From AM-2324 sp042091035 (GTDB lineage Bacteria; Bacteroidota; Bacteroidia; Chitinophagales; Saprospiraceae), in the NCBI GenBank assembly GCA_042091035.1, contig JBELIG010000075.1, positions 1 to 13,113 of the forward strand: DNA of 13,113 nucleotides, read 5' to 3'. A program made the translations under genes and the position numbers. Positions 1 to 7,690 of the stretch are shown here, piece after piece; the first letter of the stretch is position 1; the number at the start of each line of letters is the position of its first letter. The notes below the pieces were generated by a model, which was not told where the DNA came from, did no database searches, and saw only the letters and a program-made list of their open reading frames with translations.

Positions 1-126
1 GAATTACCTCAGATCAGACGTATGGCTCGTATTGGGCAGAAAATACATTTTGTTTCCTTTTGGCGTTGGACAAACAATACAAAGCAGTCACAAAAAGAAC
101 TAAAAAAATATCTTGAAGAGGATTAA
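1..126 (+). CDS. 3' end of an unidentified gene (partial)
   Basis: An open frame runs from the first base of the window to a TAA at 124-126 and gives 41 residues. The tail is basic and hydrophilic, ending in KKYLEED. No family motif is recognisable in so short a piece, so no function is given. It reads in the same direction as the LRR gene that follows, but the 128-base gap and a promoter-like site at 144-151 suggest the two are transcribed separately. Support for coding is the continuous frame and its ending in a typical Lys/Glu-rich C-terminus; it could still be a chance open stretch. Confidence 0.55.
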   Translation, partial: ELPQIRRMARIGQKIHFVSFWRWTNNTKQSQKELKKYLEED

Positions 127-143
127 AACGTATTATAAATACT

Positions 144-151
144 TATATTTG
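144..151 (+). promoter_or_regulatory. Candidate Bacteroidota -7 promoter element
   Basis: TATATTTG matches the Bacteroidota -7 consensus TAnnTTTG exactly. It lies 103 bases before the ATG of the secreted LRR gene. No TTG is found at the usual distance of about 19-21 bases upstream, so only half of the expected promoter is visible. Confidence 0.35.
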
Positions 152-254
152 TGTACTGTCAAATTTCCTGGTTAGTCCGAAAAATAGCTACGTTTCCAGC
201 ATTAGTATAACAGATTTAAAATCGCTTATACTTAATTTTTATTTATAAAATCTC

Positions 255-2312
255 ATGATGAAAAGGTTATTATCCCTGATCCTCTTCTTTGGATCAATCC
301 CCGTTTTAATGCATGCTCAATCTTTGAGTGTAGGAACTAAACAAGCAAATATTGGTGAAACGATCTGTTTAGATCTAAATACGGAGGATATATCTAATAT
401 GCTCACCGCACAGTTTACCATCGATTATTTTTCAGAACATGTTGAATATGTCGGTGTCGAGAATTTTTCCTTATCTGAAGATCCACCCGTAAACAGTTTT
501 TCAAATCATATTCCGGGTTATGTTACTTTTTCCTGGATTGCAGATGACTTAGTGGATGGTTATGACCTTGAAGAGGAGGAGGTTATATTTCAAGTTTGTT
601 TTAAAGTCTTAACGGATGATATAACTGTTCCAATTTACCTTACTGCTTCTCCTACCAGCGTAGAGATTACTGACAAAGATCTTAATATCTTAGATGTAAG
701 TCTTGGCCTTGGGCTTATTGTAGTGGGCAATGGCAATATGGTAGAAGATCCGATCCTAGATATTCCTGACCCGCTGTTTAAAAGTGATATACTTTTGAAG
801 GGCTTTGACCTTAACAATGACGGTGAGTTACAGGAAAGTGAAGCAAAGGACATCTTTTCATTGCATTCCAATGATCTGGCTATAGAAACTGCTGAAGGGA
901 TTCAGTATTTTACAAATCTTTCGAATTTAAAGCTGATCAACAATCAACTCAGCGTATTAGATGTATCCAATAACTTGAATTTAAAGTCTTTGGAGTGTCA
1001 AGGTAATAGTATAGATACAATCACCTTAGCTCCAGAATTAGAGTTTTTGAATTGCTCGCAGAACAATATTAAAAGCATTGCTTTAGGCATGAGCCCTAAG
1101 CTCGCTGTAGTAGTTTGTAAGATGAACCAAATTGATTATTTGGAGGTTTCTAATCTCTGGCAATTAGAAGTACTGGACTGCAGTATGAATCAGTTGGATG
1201 GTCTTATTCTGGGGAATAATGCCCAGTTAGAGTTATTGGTTTGCTCGGATAATAATATAACTGAGCTTGATCTTACTTCTAATCCTGATTTGGAATATTT
1301 AGATTGTTCGTCCAACCAACTTTTGGAATTAGATATTGAAGATCATCTCTTTTTTGAGGTTGTTTATTGTCAAGATAATTCTATTGAGGAATTGAATTTG
1401 TTTTCTGCTACTGGACTTGAAAAACTCGATTGCAGCCGAAACAATATTGACGATCTTGTATTTAATCAGCTTCCTGAACTCACTCAATTGCGATGTGGGA
1501 ATAATCTACTATCTGATTTGGATCTTTCTTCCATGGTAAAGCTTTCTATTCTAGAGTGTCCTGCTAATCAATTTGGATCTTTAGACTTAGCCTCAAACCC
1601 ATTGTTGAGTGTGCTTGATTGTTCCGAAAATTCACTTTTTGATTTGGACCTAAGTGCCAATACAAAGGTGAGTTTCCTGAATTGTGGGAATAACTTTTTA
1701 AATAATATTGATGTATTGATGTTGAATGATTTAATCGAATTTGATTGTTCTAAAAATATACTATCTAGCATTGATTTGGTGGGCTTGAATGAACTGTCTG
1801 TTTTGAATTGTTCTTATAATCTTTTAACAGATTTAGACTTAAGTACAAATACTGGATTAACTGAATTGAATTGTTCTGTAAATGAAATTGAGGAGCTCAA
1901 TATTAAAAATGGACAAGAACAAGAGGTACTTGATTTTTCTCAAAATATTTCCATGACTGCTGTATGTGTAGATTTTGCAGAACAGGAACAGGTTTTAACC
2001 TTGGTTGATTCCTATGGATATTTAGATTGTCAAGTGTTTTTGGATTGTGATATGGTGGCAGCAATGGAAGTTATGGATGCTAGTATTCGTATTACACCAA
2101 GCCTTGTTAAAGATGCTCTATTTATTGAGCACAATCTATTAGTTGATCGAATCTATATATTAGACTCAAGTGGTCGTATAGTTATGGAATGTAAAGATAT
2201 TCGTGATGATGCTAGCGTGGAATTAGATATGTCAGCTTTCAATACAGGTATTTATTTTGTCAATATTTTTAGTTCAAATGGTTTGTATTCTGAAAAAATA
2301 ATCAAACTTTAA
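255..2312 (+). CDS. Secreted cysteine-ladder leucine-rich-repeat protein with T9SS sorting domain
   Basis: A 685-residue protein, probably exported and then anchored or released by the type IX secretion system. Residues 1-21 form a signal peptide ending at MHA/QS. Residues 22-155 resemble a cohesin-like beta domain. At 184-197 FDLNNDGELQESEA is an EF-hand/dockerin-like loop often found just before bacterial LRR arrays. LRRs fill about 215-565: fifteen repeats carry a C-x-x-N core (Cys 248, 267, then every 21 residues to 540), and a sixteenth has Phe for Cys. Residues 609-685 look like a T9SS type A C-terminal domain (DRIYILDSSGRIVMEC; GIYFVNIFS; final EKIIKL), although the usual YPNP is replaced by TPSLVKD. 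The role is probably surface binding; the ligand is unknown. Two ATGs lie together at 255 and 258; the first is used here. It appears to stand alone, with a hairpin terminator downstream. Confidence 0.88.
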   Translation: MMKRLLSLILFFGSIPVLMHAQSLSVGTKQANIGETICLDLNTEDISNMLTAQFTIDYFSEHVEYVGVENFSLSEDPPVNSFSNHIPGYVTFSWIADDLVDGYDLEEEEVIFQVCFKVLTDDITVPIYLTASPTSVEITDKDLNILDVSLGLGLIVVGNGNMVEDPILDIPDPLFKSDILLKGFDLNNDGELQESEAKDIFSLHSNDLAIETAEGIQYFTNLSNLKLINNQLSVLDVSNNLNLKSLECQGNSIDTITLAPELEFLNCSQNNIKSIALGMSPKLAVVVCKMNQIDYLEVSNLWQLEVLDCSMNQLDGLILGNNAQLELLVCSDNNITELDLTSNPDLEYLDCSSNQLLELDIEDHLFFEVVYCQDNSIEELNLFSATGLEKLDCSRNNIDDLVFNQLPELTQLRCGNNLLSDLDLSSMVKLSILECPANQFGSLDLASNPLLSVLDCSENSLFDLDLSANTKVSFLNCGNNFLNNIDVLMLNDLIEFDCSKNILSSIDLVGLNELSVLNCSYNLLTDLDLSTNTGLTELNCSVNEIEELNIKNGQEQEVLDFSQNISMTAVCVDFAEQEQVLTLVDSYGYLDCQVFLDCDMVAAMEVMDASIRITPSLVKDALFIEHNLLVDRIYILDSSGRIVMECKDIRDDASVELDMSAFNTGIYFVNIFSSNGLYSEKIIKL

Positions 2313-2695
2313 TCAGAAGTATAACTATGGTACTATCTCGTTTGAACGTTCAGGCTGAGCTCATTGAAACTTAGGACTCAGAGCATGTCTTTACCTAATA
2401 TCAAGTCAAAAGTGAATGAGTTTGTTACAGGCTGCGTATAATACGGTATCTAATAAGCTGAATCGGTATTCGGATAGCCCTTTGTTTATAGCCTTAAAGC
2501 CGAGGTAGGCAATCATAACGATTTAAAATGGACTGCTTTCAAGCAGTCCATTTTATTTAATACTGATTTCGATTTAATTTGATTTTTTTGGATAAATATT
2601 TTCAGAGTGAAAATTGTATTTTGTATTTGAAATCTTTGATGATCCCACTGGTTTGGTTTCATATTTAAGGAATTTAAACGCTTAATCAACACTCC
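2313..2695. other. Intergenic region with possible small RNA and terminator
   Basis: These 383 bases hold no convincing gene. The stretch 2330-2520 seems less AT-rich than the rest of the gap. It contains short complementary pieces: GGCT near 2439 with AGCC near 2476, and AATAC with GTATT inside them. A 30-codon ORF at 2416-2508 has no recognisable homology. The strong hairpin at 2524-2555 closes this part. The remainder (2556-2695) is very AT-rich and is likely to hold the promoter of the bestrophin gene, but no exact TTG / TAnnTTTG pair was found. Confidence 0.4.
2524..2555. terminator. Perfect 15-bp hairpin, probable bidirectional terminator
   Basis: The arms 2524-2538 and 2541-2555 are exactly complementary (core AATGGACTGCTT / AAGCAGTCCATT) around a formal two-base loop, so about four bases would stay open in RNA. 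The A-rich left foot and T-rich right foot give a U-rich end in either direction. It lies 211 bases after the LRR stop codon, far for that gene alone, so it may end a separate small transcript. Confidence 0.7.
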
Positions 2696-3685
2696 ATGTA
2701 CGTTAAAAGGAATTATGGATTTTGGATGACCCTTAATTGGTCAAAATGGCCATTTATCTTCGGTCTTTTCTATGCAGGTTTAATCTTTGGAATAGCCTTT
2801 TTCTTTGATTTTAAATTGTCTATCCCTTGGCAACCTATTAGTATTATCGGTATCGCTGTTGCGTTTTATCTGGGATTTAAAAACAATAGTAGTTATGATC
2901 GTACTTGGGAAGCTAGAAAAATATGGGGAAGTATTGTAAATAATAGCCGTTCATTTGCTGCTGCTACTGTTTCGTTTGTGGATGGAACAGATAAGGCAGT
3001 GATTCAAAAGGAACTTATCTATCGGCATATTGCGTGGATGACTGCCCTAAGGCATCAACTAAGACTTAGTAGACCCTGGGAGCATGTAGGTGAGCGTTTA
3101 AACCGACTCTATTTACCTACTGTCTGTGAAAATTATAGTAAGAAATTGGGTGGTGAATTGGCTTATTTTTTAAGTGAATCTGACCTAAAACTTATTGAGG
3201 GTAAGTCCAATTTGGCAACTCAAATCATGCGGATTCAAAGTGAACGATTGCAGGAATTGAGAGAGGAAGGATATTTTGAGGATTTTAGGCATATGGAGTT
3301 TCATCAACTCGTGGTTTCCTTTTATGAGGACCAAGGCAAGTCTGAGCGAATTAAGAATTTTCCTTTTCCAAGACAATATGCATCCACTGCACTGTGGTTG
3401 ACCCTGCTTTTTTGCATTTTCGTGCCTTTAGGTATTCTTGATATTTTTAAGGAAGCAGCAAATTCTTGGACCTATTGGTTGAGCCCACTAATATCGGCTC
3501 TTATCATTTGGATCTTCTTTTTGATGGAGAAGATTGGGGACTATTCCGAAAACCCATTTGAAGGGACCTATAATGATGTTCCTATCACCTCCATAGCTCG
3601 TGGAATTGAAATTGACCTACGTGAGATGATTGATGACGATAATATTCCTAAACCTTTAGAAGCTGAAAATGGTTTTTTAATGTAA
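2696..3685 (+). CDS. Bestrophin-family (UPF0187/YneE-like) membrane protein
   Basis: A 329-residue inner-membrane protein of the bacterial bestrophin family, whose studied members form pentameric ion channels. Hydrophobic segments lie at about 17-38, 45-61, 232-252 and 258-277. Between the two membrane halves is a long charged helical region. Family marks are the early FKNNSSYDRTWEAR stretch (61-74), with the conserved N-x-x-x-x-D-R-x-W-E pattern, and NPFEG followed by NDVPI at 286-297. The length is normal for bacterial members. The start at 2696 keeps the short basic N-terminus MYVKRNYGF that precedes the first helix in this family. Ion selectivity cannot be told from sequence. It probably has its own promoter, since a terminator lies upstream and a promoter-like site follows it. 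Confidence 0.88.
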   Translation: MYVKRNYGFWMTLNWSKWPFIFGLFYAGLIFGIAFFFDFKLSIPWQPISIIGIAVAFYLGFKNNSSYDRTWEARKIWGSIVNNSRSFAAATVSFVDGTDKAVIQKELIYRHIAWMTALRHQLRLSRPWEHVGERLNRLYLPTVCENYSKKLGGELAYFLSESDLKLIEGKSNLATQIMRIQSERLQELREEGYFEDFRHMEFHQLVVSFYEDQGKSERIKNFPFPRQYASTALWLTLLFCIFVPLGILDIFKEAANSWTYWLSPLISALIIWIFFLMEKIGDYSENPFEGTYNDVPITSIARGIEIDLREMIDDDNIPKPLEAENGFLM

Positions 3686-3688
3686 TTG

Positions 3689-3718
3689 TTGACTTGATTT
3701 TGAACGAACATACTTTTA
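3689..3718 (+). promoter_or_regulatory. Candidate promoter of the pirin gene
   Basis: TTG at 3689-3691 and TACTTTTA at 3711-3718 are separated by 19 bases. This is the expected spacing for the Bacteroidota -33 and -7 elements, and the -7 box differs from TAnnTTTG at one position. Transcription would start near 3725, leaving about 37 bases before the ATG at 3762. This supports the longer form of the pirin protein. Confidence 0.5.
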
Positions 3719-3761
3719 TCTTGTTAATTAATTGTAATTACGAATAATTTAAACGTCTGAT

Positions 3762-4634
3762 ATGAAACGGGGAGACTTTTTGAAGGGAAGCTTAATAACT
3801 GGTTTAAGTGGATTACTTGGACTTAGAAAAGGGAGCGGATCTTCGAGTAGTTCTACTTATGATCGGCTGATGGATCAGGTAGGTTTCAATCATATTCAAA
3901 ATAAAGAATTAATAACAATGAATACTGTTCTTCATAAAGCAAATACAAGAGGGCATGCCAATCATGGCTGGTTAGATTCAAAGCATAGTTTTAGTTTCGC
4001 TAATTATTACAACCCCGAGCGGATGCATTTTGGAGTTCTTAGGGTATTGAATGACGATAGTGTAGCTCCGGGTAGAGGCTTTGGTAAACATCCTCATGAC
4101 AATATGGAAATCATTTCTATTCCCCTGTCTGGAGATTTAGAACATGAGGATAGTATTGGAAATGTAGCTGTTATCAAAGCGGGTGAAATTCAGGTGATGA
4201 GCGCGGGAACTGGAATCACACACAGTGAATTCAATAGGAAAAAGGATGAGGATGTTAAGTTTCTGCAGATTTGGATCTTCCCAAGAACCAAGCAAGTAGA
4301 ACCTCGATATGATCAGATTACTATAAAGGATCTAGCCACGGAGAATGAATTCTATCAGATCCTTTCTCCAGAAGTCTCAGACGCTGGTGTATGGATTCAT
4401 CAAGATGCTTGGTTCCATATGGGTGATTTTGATGCTGATAAATCTACTTGTTACGAAATAAAAAAAGCTGGTAATGGAGTCTATGCTTTTGTATTAGAAG
4501 GAAGTGTAGAGATTGAAGGTCAAAAACTAGGACCAAGAGATGGATATGGAATTTGGAATGTTGACTCTTTCAATTTCAAATCAACTACAGATTCAAAAGT
4601 TTTATTGATGGAGGTGCCAATGGAATTGGGCTAA
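3762..4634 (+). CDS. Pirin-family bicupin protein with Tat-like N-terminal extension
   Basis: A 290-residue protein whose residues 53-290 are a complete pirin (YhhW-type) double cupin. Pirins are iron-binding; some show quercetin 2,3-dioxygenase activity, and the physiological role is often unknown. The four metal ligands of the N-terminal cupin are visible: His110 and His112 (GKHPHDNMEI), His154 and Glu156 (GITHSEFN). The family's usual start is the internal Met53 (MNTVLHKANTRGHANHGW). Here 52 extra residues precede it, beginning MKRGDFLKGSLITGLSGLLGL, which resembles a twin-arginine signal but has Arg-Gly in place of Arg-Arg. A promoter-like site at 3689-3718 lies just before the longer start, so that form is preferred; initiation at 3918 would give the ordinary cytoplasmic pirin. 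The annotation of the pirin domain is firm; substrate and location are not. Confidence 0.88.
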   Translation: MKRGDFLKGSLITGLSGLLGLRKGSGSSSSSTYDRLMDQVGFNHIQNKELITMNTVLHKANTRGHANHGWLDSKHSFSFANYYNPERMHFGVLRVLNDDSVAPGRGFGKHPHDNMEIISIPLSGDLEHEDSIGNVAVIKAGEIQVMSAGTGITHSEFNRKKDEDVKFLQIWIFPRTKQVEPRYDQITIKDLATENEFYQILSPEVSDAGVWIHQDAWFHMGDFDADKSTCYEIKKAGNGVYAFVLEGSVEIEGQKLGPRDGYGIWNVDSFNFKSTTDSKVLLMEVPMELG

Positions 4635-4669
4635 TCCATTTGGAGTTTAATATTTTTATTTTGATAGCT

Positions 4670-4703
4670 AAAAAAAGAAAGATGTAATTATCTTTCTTTT
4701 TTT
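4670..4703 (+). terminator. Hairpin terminator after the pirin gene
   Basis: Arms 4670-4683 (AAAAAAAGAAAGAT) and 4690-4703 (ATCTTTCTTTTTTT) pair fully around the loop GTAATT, and the T tract continues to 4705. It ends the pirin transcript. It also stops only 14 bases before the ATG of the DUF2752 gene, so that gene either starts transcription upstream and reads through this hairpin or depends on incomplete termination. Confidence 0.7.
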
Positions 4704-4717
4704 TTGCAAATTACAAG

Positions 4718-5035
4718 ATGAACAAGCGCACAATAAATTACATTTGGCTCACCTTATTATTGGTCTTTCCTGTCGTTTTATGGATACTTCCTGGCGATTT
4801 TTTTGATAATGGGACACTTGTTTTGTGCCCTTCCAAATTAGTGTTTGGTTTAAATTGTTCCGGTTGCGGACTTACCCGCGCTACCATGCATATTCACCAT
4901 CTTCAATTTGATCAAGCTTATTCATTCAATGTATTGAGTTTTTTGTTTTACCCATTTTTGGTATATCTGTGGTTTCGTTGGCTTATAATTGCTTCAAAAA
5001 GTGCTGGTTTATTTCAAAAATCACAGATAAGCTAA
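4718..5035 (+). CDS. DUF2752 small membrane protein
   Basis: A 105-residue protein of the DUF2752 family, whose function is unknown. Two membrane segments are visible, at about 7-25 and 70-91. Between them lies the family signature: CPSKLVFGLNCSGCGLTRA, with Cys37, Cys47 and Cys50 and the C-x-G-C-G-x-T-R-A core, followed by the short helix HHLQFDQAYSFN. The length is normal for the family. The ATG at 4718 directly follows the hairpin at 4670-4703, with no Shine-Dalgarno sequence and an A-rich spacer. The AraC-type regulator begins 43 bases downstream on the same strand, so the two may be co-transcribed, but there is no functional link to cite. Confidence 0.85.
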   Translation: MNKRTINYIWLTLLLVFPVVLWILPGDFFDNGTLVLCPSKLVFGLNCSGCGLTRATMHIHHLQFDQAYSFNVLSFLFYPFLVYLWFRWLIIASKSAGLFQKSQIS

Positions 5036-5078
5036 TTCCAAGTATTGAATTCAGCTTATTTTCAGATATATTGGTTCT

Positions 5079-5924
5079 ATGTCTGCTGACGAAAATATAA
5101 AACTACATGCGCTTAGCTTTGGAGATTCACTTATTAAGGTAAGAGATATTGAGCATAAGAATGCCTATGATTATACAAAGAAACATAGGCATAGCTATTT
5201 TGAATTGATGCTTTTTGAGCAGGGTGGTGGAGACAATTTAATTGATTTTGTCAACTACGATGTCAAGGCATATTCCTGTTTTATTATTTTTCCAAAACAA
5301 ATACATTTACTGCATCGAGCACCTGGATCTTTTGGTGATGTAGTACAATTCAATTCCAGTTCTGTTACCTCCGATAAACTTAATCTAATCGTACAAGAGC
5401 ATCTATGGTATGGGCGTTCTGCCTTGTTGTTTGAAGATGATCACCTTAAATTTACAGAGGTGAAAACATTCATAGAACTCATAAAAGCAAATAGCAGTGG
5501 AGCTTATTCAGGTGAAACTCAACATGCCTTATTACAAAGTTTGTTATTCGTTATAATGAAGCAAAGTTTGGAAATGGAAAATACAGTGTATAAACCCGCT
5601 GTGTTCTCTGAGTTCTTGAAACTTTTGGATAGTGAAATTAAGAACCAACATAAAGTCCGTTTTTATTCAGAAAGATTAAATGTGAGTGAAAAGAAATTAT
5701 CGCAATTATCCAAAACCTATCTCGGTGGTACCACACTTAGCGTGATTCATGATAAACTTATAACAGAGATTAAACGCTTACTCTTGCATGGTGCATTGAG
5801 TCACAAAGAGATAGCCTACGATCTAGGCTTTGATTCGCCATCAAGCTTTAATGCATTCGTAAAGAGACGCACTGGGCAAACTCCTGGAGAAATTCAAAGC
5901 CAACTTTCAAGCTTAGGTATTTAA
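5079..5924 (+). CDS. AraC-family transcriptional regulator
   Basis: A 281-residue DNA-binding regulator. Residues about 10-95 look like a cupin ligand-sensing domain: KKHRHSYFELMLFEQG holds the HxHxxxE-type strand common in AraC sensors. The C-terminal 190-275 is the AraC double helix-turn-helix. The first HTH covers SERLNVSEKKLSQLSKTYLG (197-216) and the second SHKEIAYDLGFDSPSSFNAF (241-260), followed by KRRTGQTPGEIQ, the family's closing signature (usually GxSPxxYR). The ligand and target genes cannot be deduced. The nearest same-strand partners are DUF2752 upstream and, 147 bases downstream, the secreted Asp-box gene; either could be a target. No terminator is apparent after it. Confidence 0.9.
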   Translation: MSADENIKLHALSFGDSLIKVRDIEHKNAYDYTKKHRHSYFELMLFEQGGGDNLIDFVNYDVKAYSCFIIFPKQIHLLHRAPGSFGDVVQFNSSSVTSDKLNLIVQEHLWYGRSALLFEDDHLKFTEVKTFIELIKANSSGAYSGETQHALLQSLLFVIMKQSLEMENTVYKPAVFSEFLKLLDSEIKNQHKVRFYSERLNVSEKKLSQLSKTYLGGTTLSVIHDKLITEIKRLLLHGALSHKEIAYDLGFDSPSSFNAFVKRRTGQTPGEIQSQLSSLGI

Positions 5925-6071
5925 GGTGTTTTGTTTCGCTAATTTTATACAAATATTTGAAAAGTAGAGTGTTGTCAATCTTTGATTCGGGAATTCATAA
6001 TAGAAAGGAGGGAATTTCTAATTAGTTATTTTCAACACGACCTTAATTTGTAATAAATTAAACGAATTGTT

Positions 6072-7343
6072 ATGAAGATGCATATTAGATTGTTTTTTGC
6101 TGCGTTTCTATTGAGTTCTAATATATACGCACAGTGGGATTCTTTACCTATTGAGGATGGTTTCTCGGTTGTCAAATTAGATATGGTCTCTGAAACTGTA
6201 GGGTATGGTCATTACATACATAATTCGGATGGAAGATATGTGGCGCAGACCAAAGATGCTGGACTGTCTTGGGATTTAATAAATATACCAGATACCTTAA
6301 ATCCAAATACTATTGGAAACATAGATTTCTATGCTGAAAATAAAGGTTTATTAGTTACTACTGATTGGTCTATGCCATCAAGTCCGACTAGTGTTATCAA
6401 AACTAAAGATAATGGGGCCTCATGGGAAGATATTACACCATCTGATTTTTGGGGAGGTTACCTTCTTTTAAATGTGTTGAATGATGATGTAATATTCATG
6501 GCTTCAGGTTCTTTCCTTTTCAAAACGCTGGATGGTGGAGAGAGTTGGACGACACATGAAGCACCTTCATACATTGAAAGTTTGGACTTTATGGATGAAC
6601 AAAATGGTGTCATCGGTCTGTTTGATGGAACCTTCGCCTATATTGGAGGAATGTACTGTACAAGTGACGGAGGGAATACTTGGCAAGGTATAATGTTGGA
6701 TTCAGCATATAGTGTAGTGGCAGATGTTCAAATGATCAATGAGAATTTTGTTGTCGCAACTCCATTTGCTCCAATAGTGGTTGAAGATTCATACCTCAAC
6801 TTCTTTGTTTCTGAAGATAAAGGAATAAGCTGGGAGATAATTAGCTATCCTGAACCTACTGGAGAAACCAGTTTGTTGGGAATTGAATTCAAGAATACTA
6901 ACGAGGCATTAATCTCTATTGGAGGTTATGAAGGTTCTAAGATTTATAAAACGATTGATGGTGGAGATAGTTGGACACTTGAACTTGAACTTCCAGAGTA
7001 TACAGTTGGTGGTATAACTTATGCTAGTGATTTATCTTATTTATTTGGTGGTTCTGACAAGATTTACAAGTCAAGTTTACCTTCCTCTACGAAAGATTTT
7101 AATGTTCAGTCTGTTAATGCTTTCCCAAATCCCGCAAGGCCAGGTTCCCCTTTACATTTTAGCATGGTAGATGACTTTGATTTTATCTCAATCTATAATC
7201 AATCTGGACAATTGGTTTTTGAGCAAAAAATCGATTATTCAAAATCAATCGTAGTACCTGATTTGAAGACAGGCATCTATACTGCAAGCTTAAGGAATAA
7301 ATTTAAAGTTGCTACTTCAAAAATTTATATCCTTGAGGATTAA
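6072..7343 (+). CDS. Secreted Asp-box (BNR/YCF48-like) beta-propeller protein with T9SS sorting domain
   Basis: A 423-residue exported protein. The signal peptide is residues 1-20 (ending NIYA/QW). Six Asp-box motifs of the form S/T-x-D-x-G-x-x-W are visible: TKDAGLSW (60-67), TKDNGASW (111-118), TLDGGESW (152-159), TSDGGNTW (197-204), SEDKGISW (247-254) and TIDGGDSW (294-301). This pattern marks the YCF48/sialidase-like beta-propeller fold, but no sialidase catalytic residues are evident, so an enzymatic role should not be assumed. Residues about 347-423 form a T9SS type A sorting domain with the classic AFPNPARPG motif, ISIYNQSGQLVFE and GIYTASL. It probably acts at the cell surface as a binding or adhesion protein. 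A -7-like TTAATTTG at 6043-6050 lies upstream; a hairpin terminator follows. Confidence 0.87.
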   Translation: MKMHIRLFFAAFLLSSNIYAQWDSLPIEDGFSVVKLDMVSETVGYGHYIHNSDGRYVAQTKDAGLSWDLINIPDTLNPNTIGNIDFYAENKGLLVTTDWSMPSSPTSVIKTKDNGASWEDITPSDFWGGYLLLNVLNDDVIFMASGSFLFKTLDGGESWTTHEAPSYIESLDFMDEQNGVIGLFDGTFAYIGGMYCTSDGGNTWQGIMLDSAYSVVADVQMINENFVVATPFAPIVVEDSYLNFFVSEDKGISWEIISYPEPTGETSLLGIEFKNTNEALISIGGYEGSKIYKTIDGGDSWTLELELPEYTVGGITYASDLSYLFGGSDKIYKSSLPSSTKDFNVQSVNAFPNPARPGSPLHFSMVDDFDFISIYNQSGQLVFEQKIDYSKSIVVPDLKTGIYTASLRNKFKVATSKIYILED

Positions 7344-7408
7344 TCACTACCTAAATTGTAATAAAATAGAATGTAAGCTTTTTGGAGCTTAAAGAAATCA
7401 TTTGATTT

Positions 7409-7442
7409 AATCGCATAAGACATTTTGTATTATGCGATTTTT
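7409..7442 (+). terminator. Hairpin terminator after the Asp-box gene
   Basis: AATCGCATAA (7409-7418) pairs perfectly with TTATGCGATT (7430-7439) around an 11-base loop and is followed by TTT. Two weaker hairpins stand directly before it: TAAGCT / AGCTTA at 7374-7391, and AAATC / GATTT at 7395-7408. Together they insulate the methionine leader from upstream transcription. Confidence 0.7.
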
Positions 7443-7563
7443 CATTTGTATAAACTTGTGAATCAGTTTTATTTAAGCTTGGCAGAAAAAAGAATGTTAC
7501 TAACGGCAGGATTGCATTTTTAGGGTTTATTTCACTGTTGAGAATAAAAATTGGTTTACAAAC

Positions 7564-7594
7564 TTGCATTTTGTGTGAAGTAATATTAGATTTA
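7564..7594 (+). promoter_or_regulatory. Candidate promoter of the methionine cluster
   Basis: TTG at 7564-7566 and TAGATTTA at 7587-7594 are 20 bases apart, and the latter differs from TAnnTTTG only at its last base. Transcription would begin near 7601, about a dozen bases before the ATG of the first leader peptide at 7613. That position places both attenuators inside the transcript. Confidence 0.45.
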
Positions 7595-7612
7595 GATAAG
7601 AACAAAAAAAAT

Positions 7613-7690
7613 ATGATTAATTATTCTTCAAATATGATGTGTATGTGTTGTTGTATGCTTTTGCATGCAAGGCCTTCCATTATTATTTGA
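7613..7690 (+). CDS. Met/Cys-rich leader peptide 1 of the methionine operon
   Basis: A 25-codon ORF with an ATG after an A-rich stretch (AACAAAAAAAAT) and a TGA stop. It begins MINYSSN and continues MMCMCCCM at residues 8-15, so seven of these eight consecutive codons after the first Met are again Met or Cys; in total 5 Met and 4 Cys. It ends LLHARPS then Ile-Ile-Ile. All four Cys codons are TGT. The codons for residues 18-22 (7664-7678) contain the 5' arm of an antiterminator. The expected role is to measure charged tRNA-Met and tRNA-Cys by ribosome stalling, not to make a functional protein. Evidence is composition, position 249 bases before metY's TTG frame limit, overlap with switching RNA arms, and a near twin downstream. 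It is an inference from sequence alone, but the several signs agree. Confidence 0.8.
   Translation: MINYSSNMMCMCCCMLLHARPSIII

Noticed and set aside
2416..2508. 30-codon ORF in the gap after the LRR gene
   Set aside because: No recognisable motif, no Met/Cys or other amino-acid bias, and no supporting context; it was kept only as part of the possible RNA.
6007..6012. Shine-Dalgarno-like GGAGGG
   Set aside because: It lies about 60 bases before the ATG at 6072, within the loop of a TAGAAA / TTTCTA hairpin, with no start codon at the right distance.
7351..7605. Minus-strand ORF of 84 residues before the methionine leader
   Set aside because: Its protein has no recognisable features and it crosses the terminator hairpin at 7409-7439 and the likely promoter of the methionine cluster.
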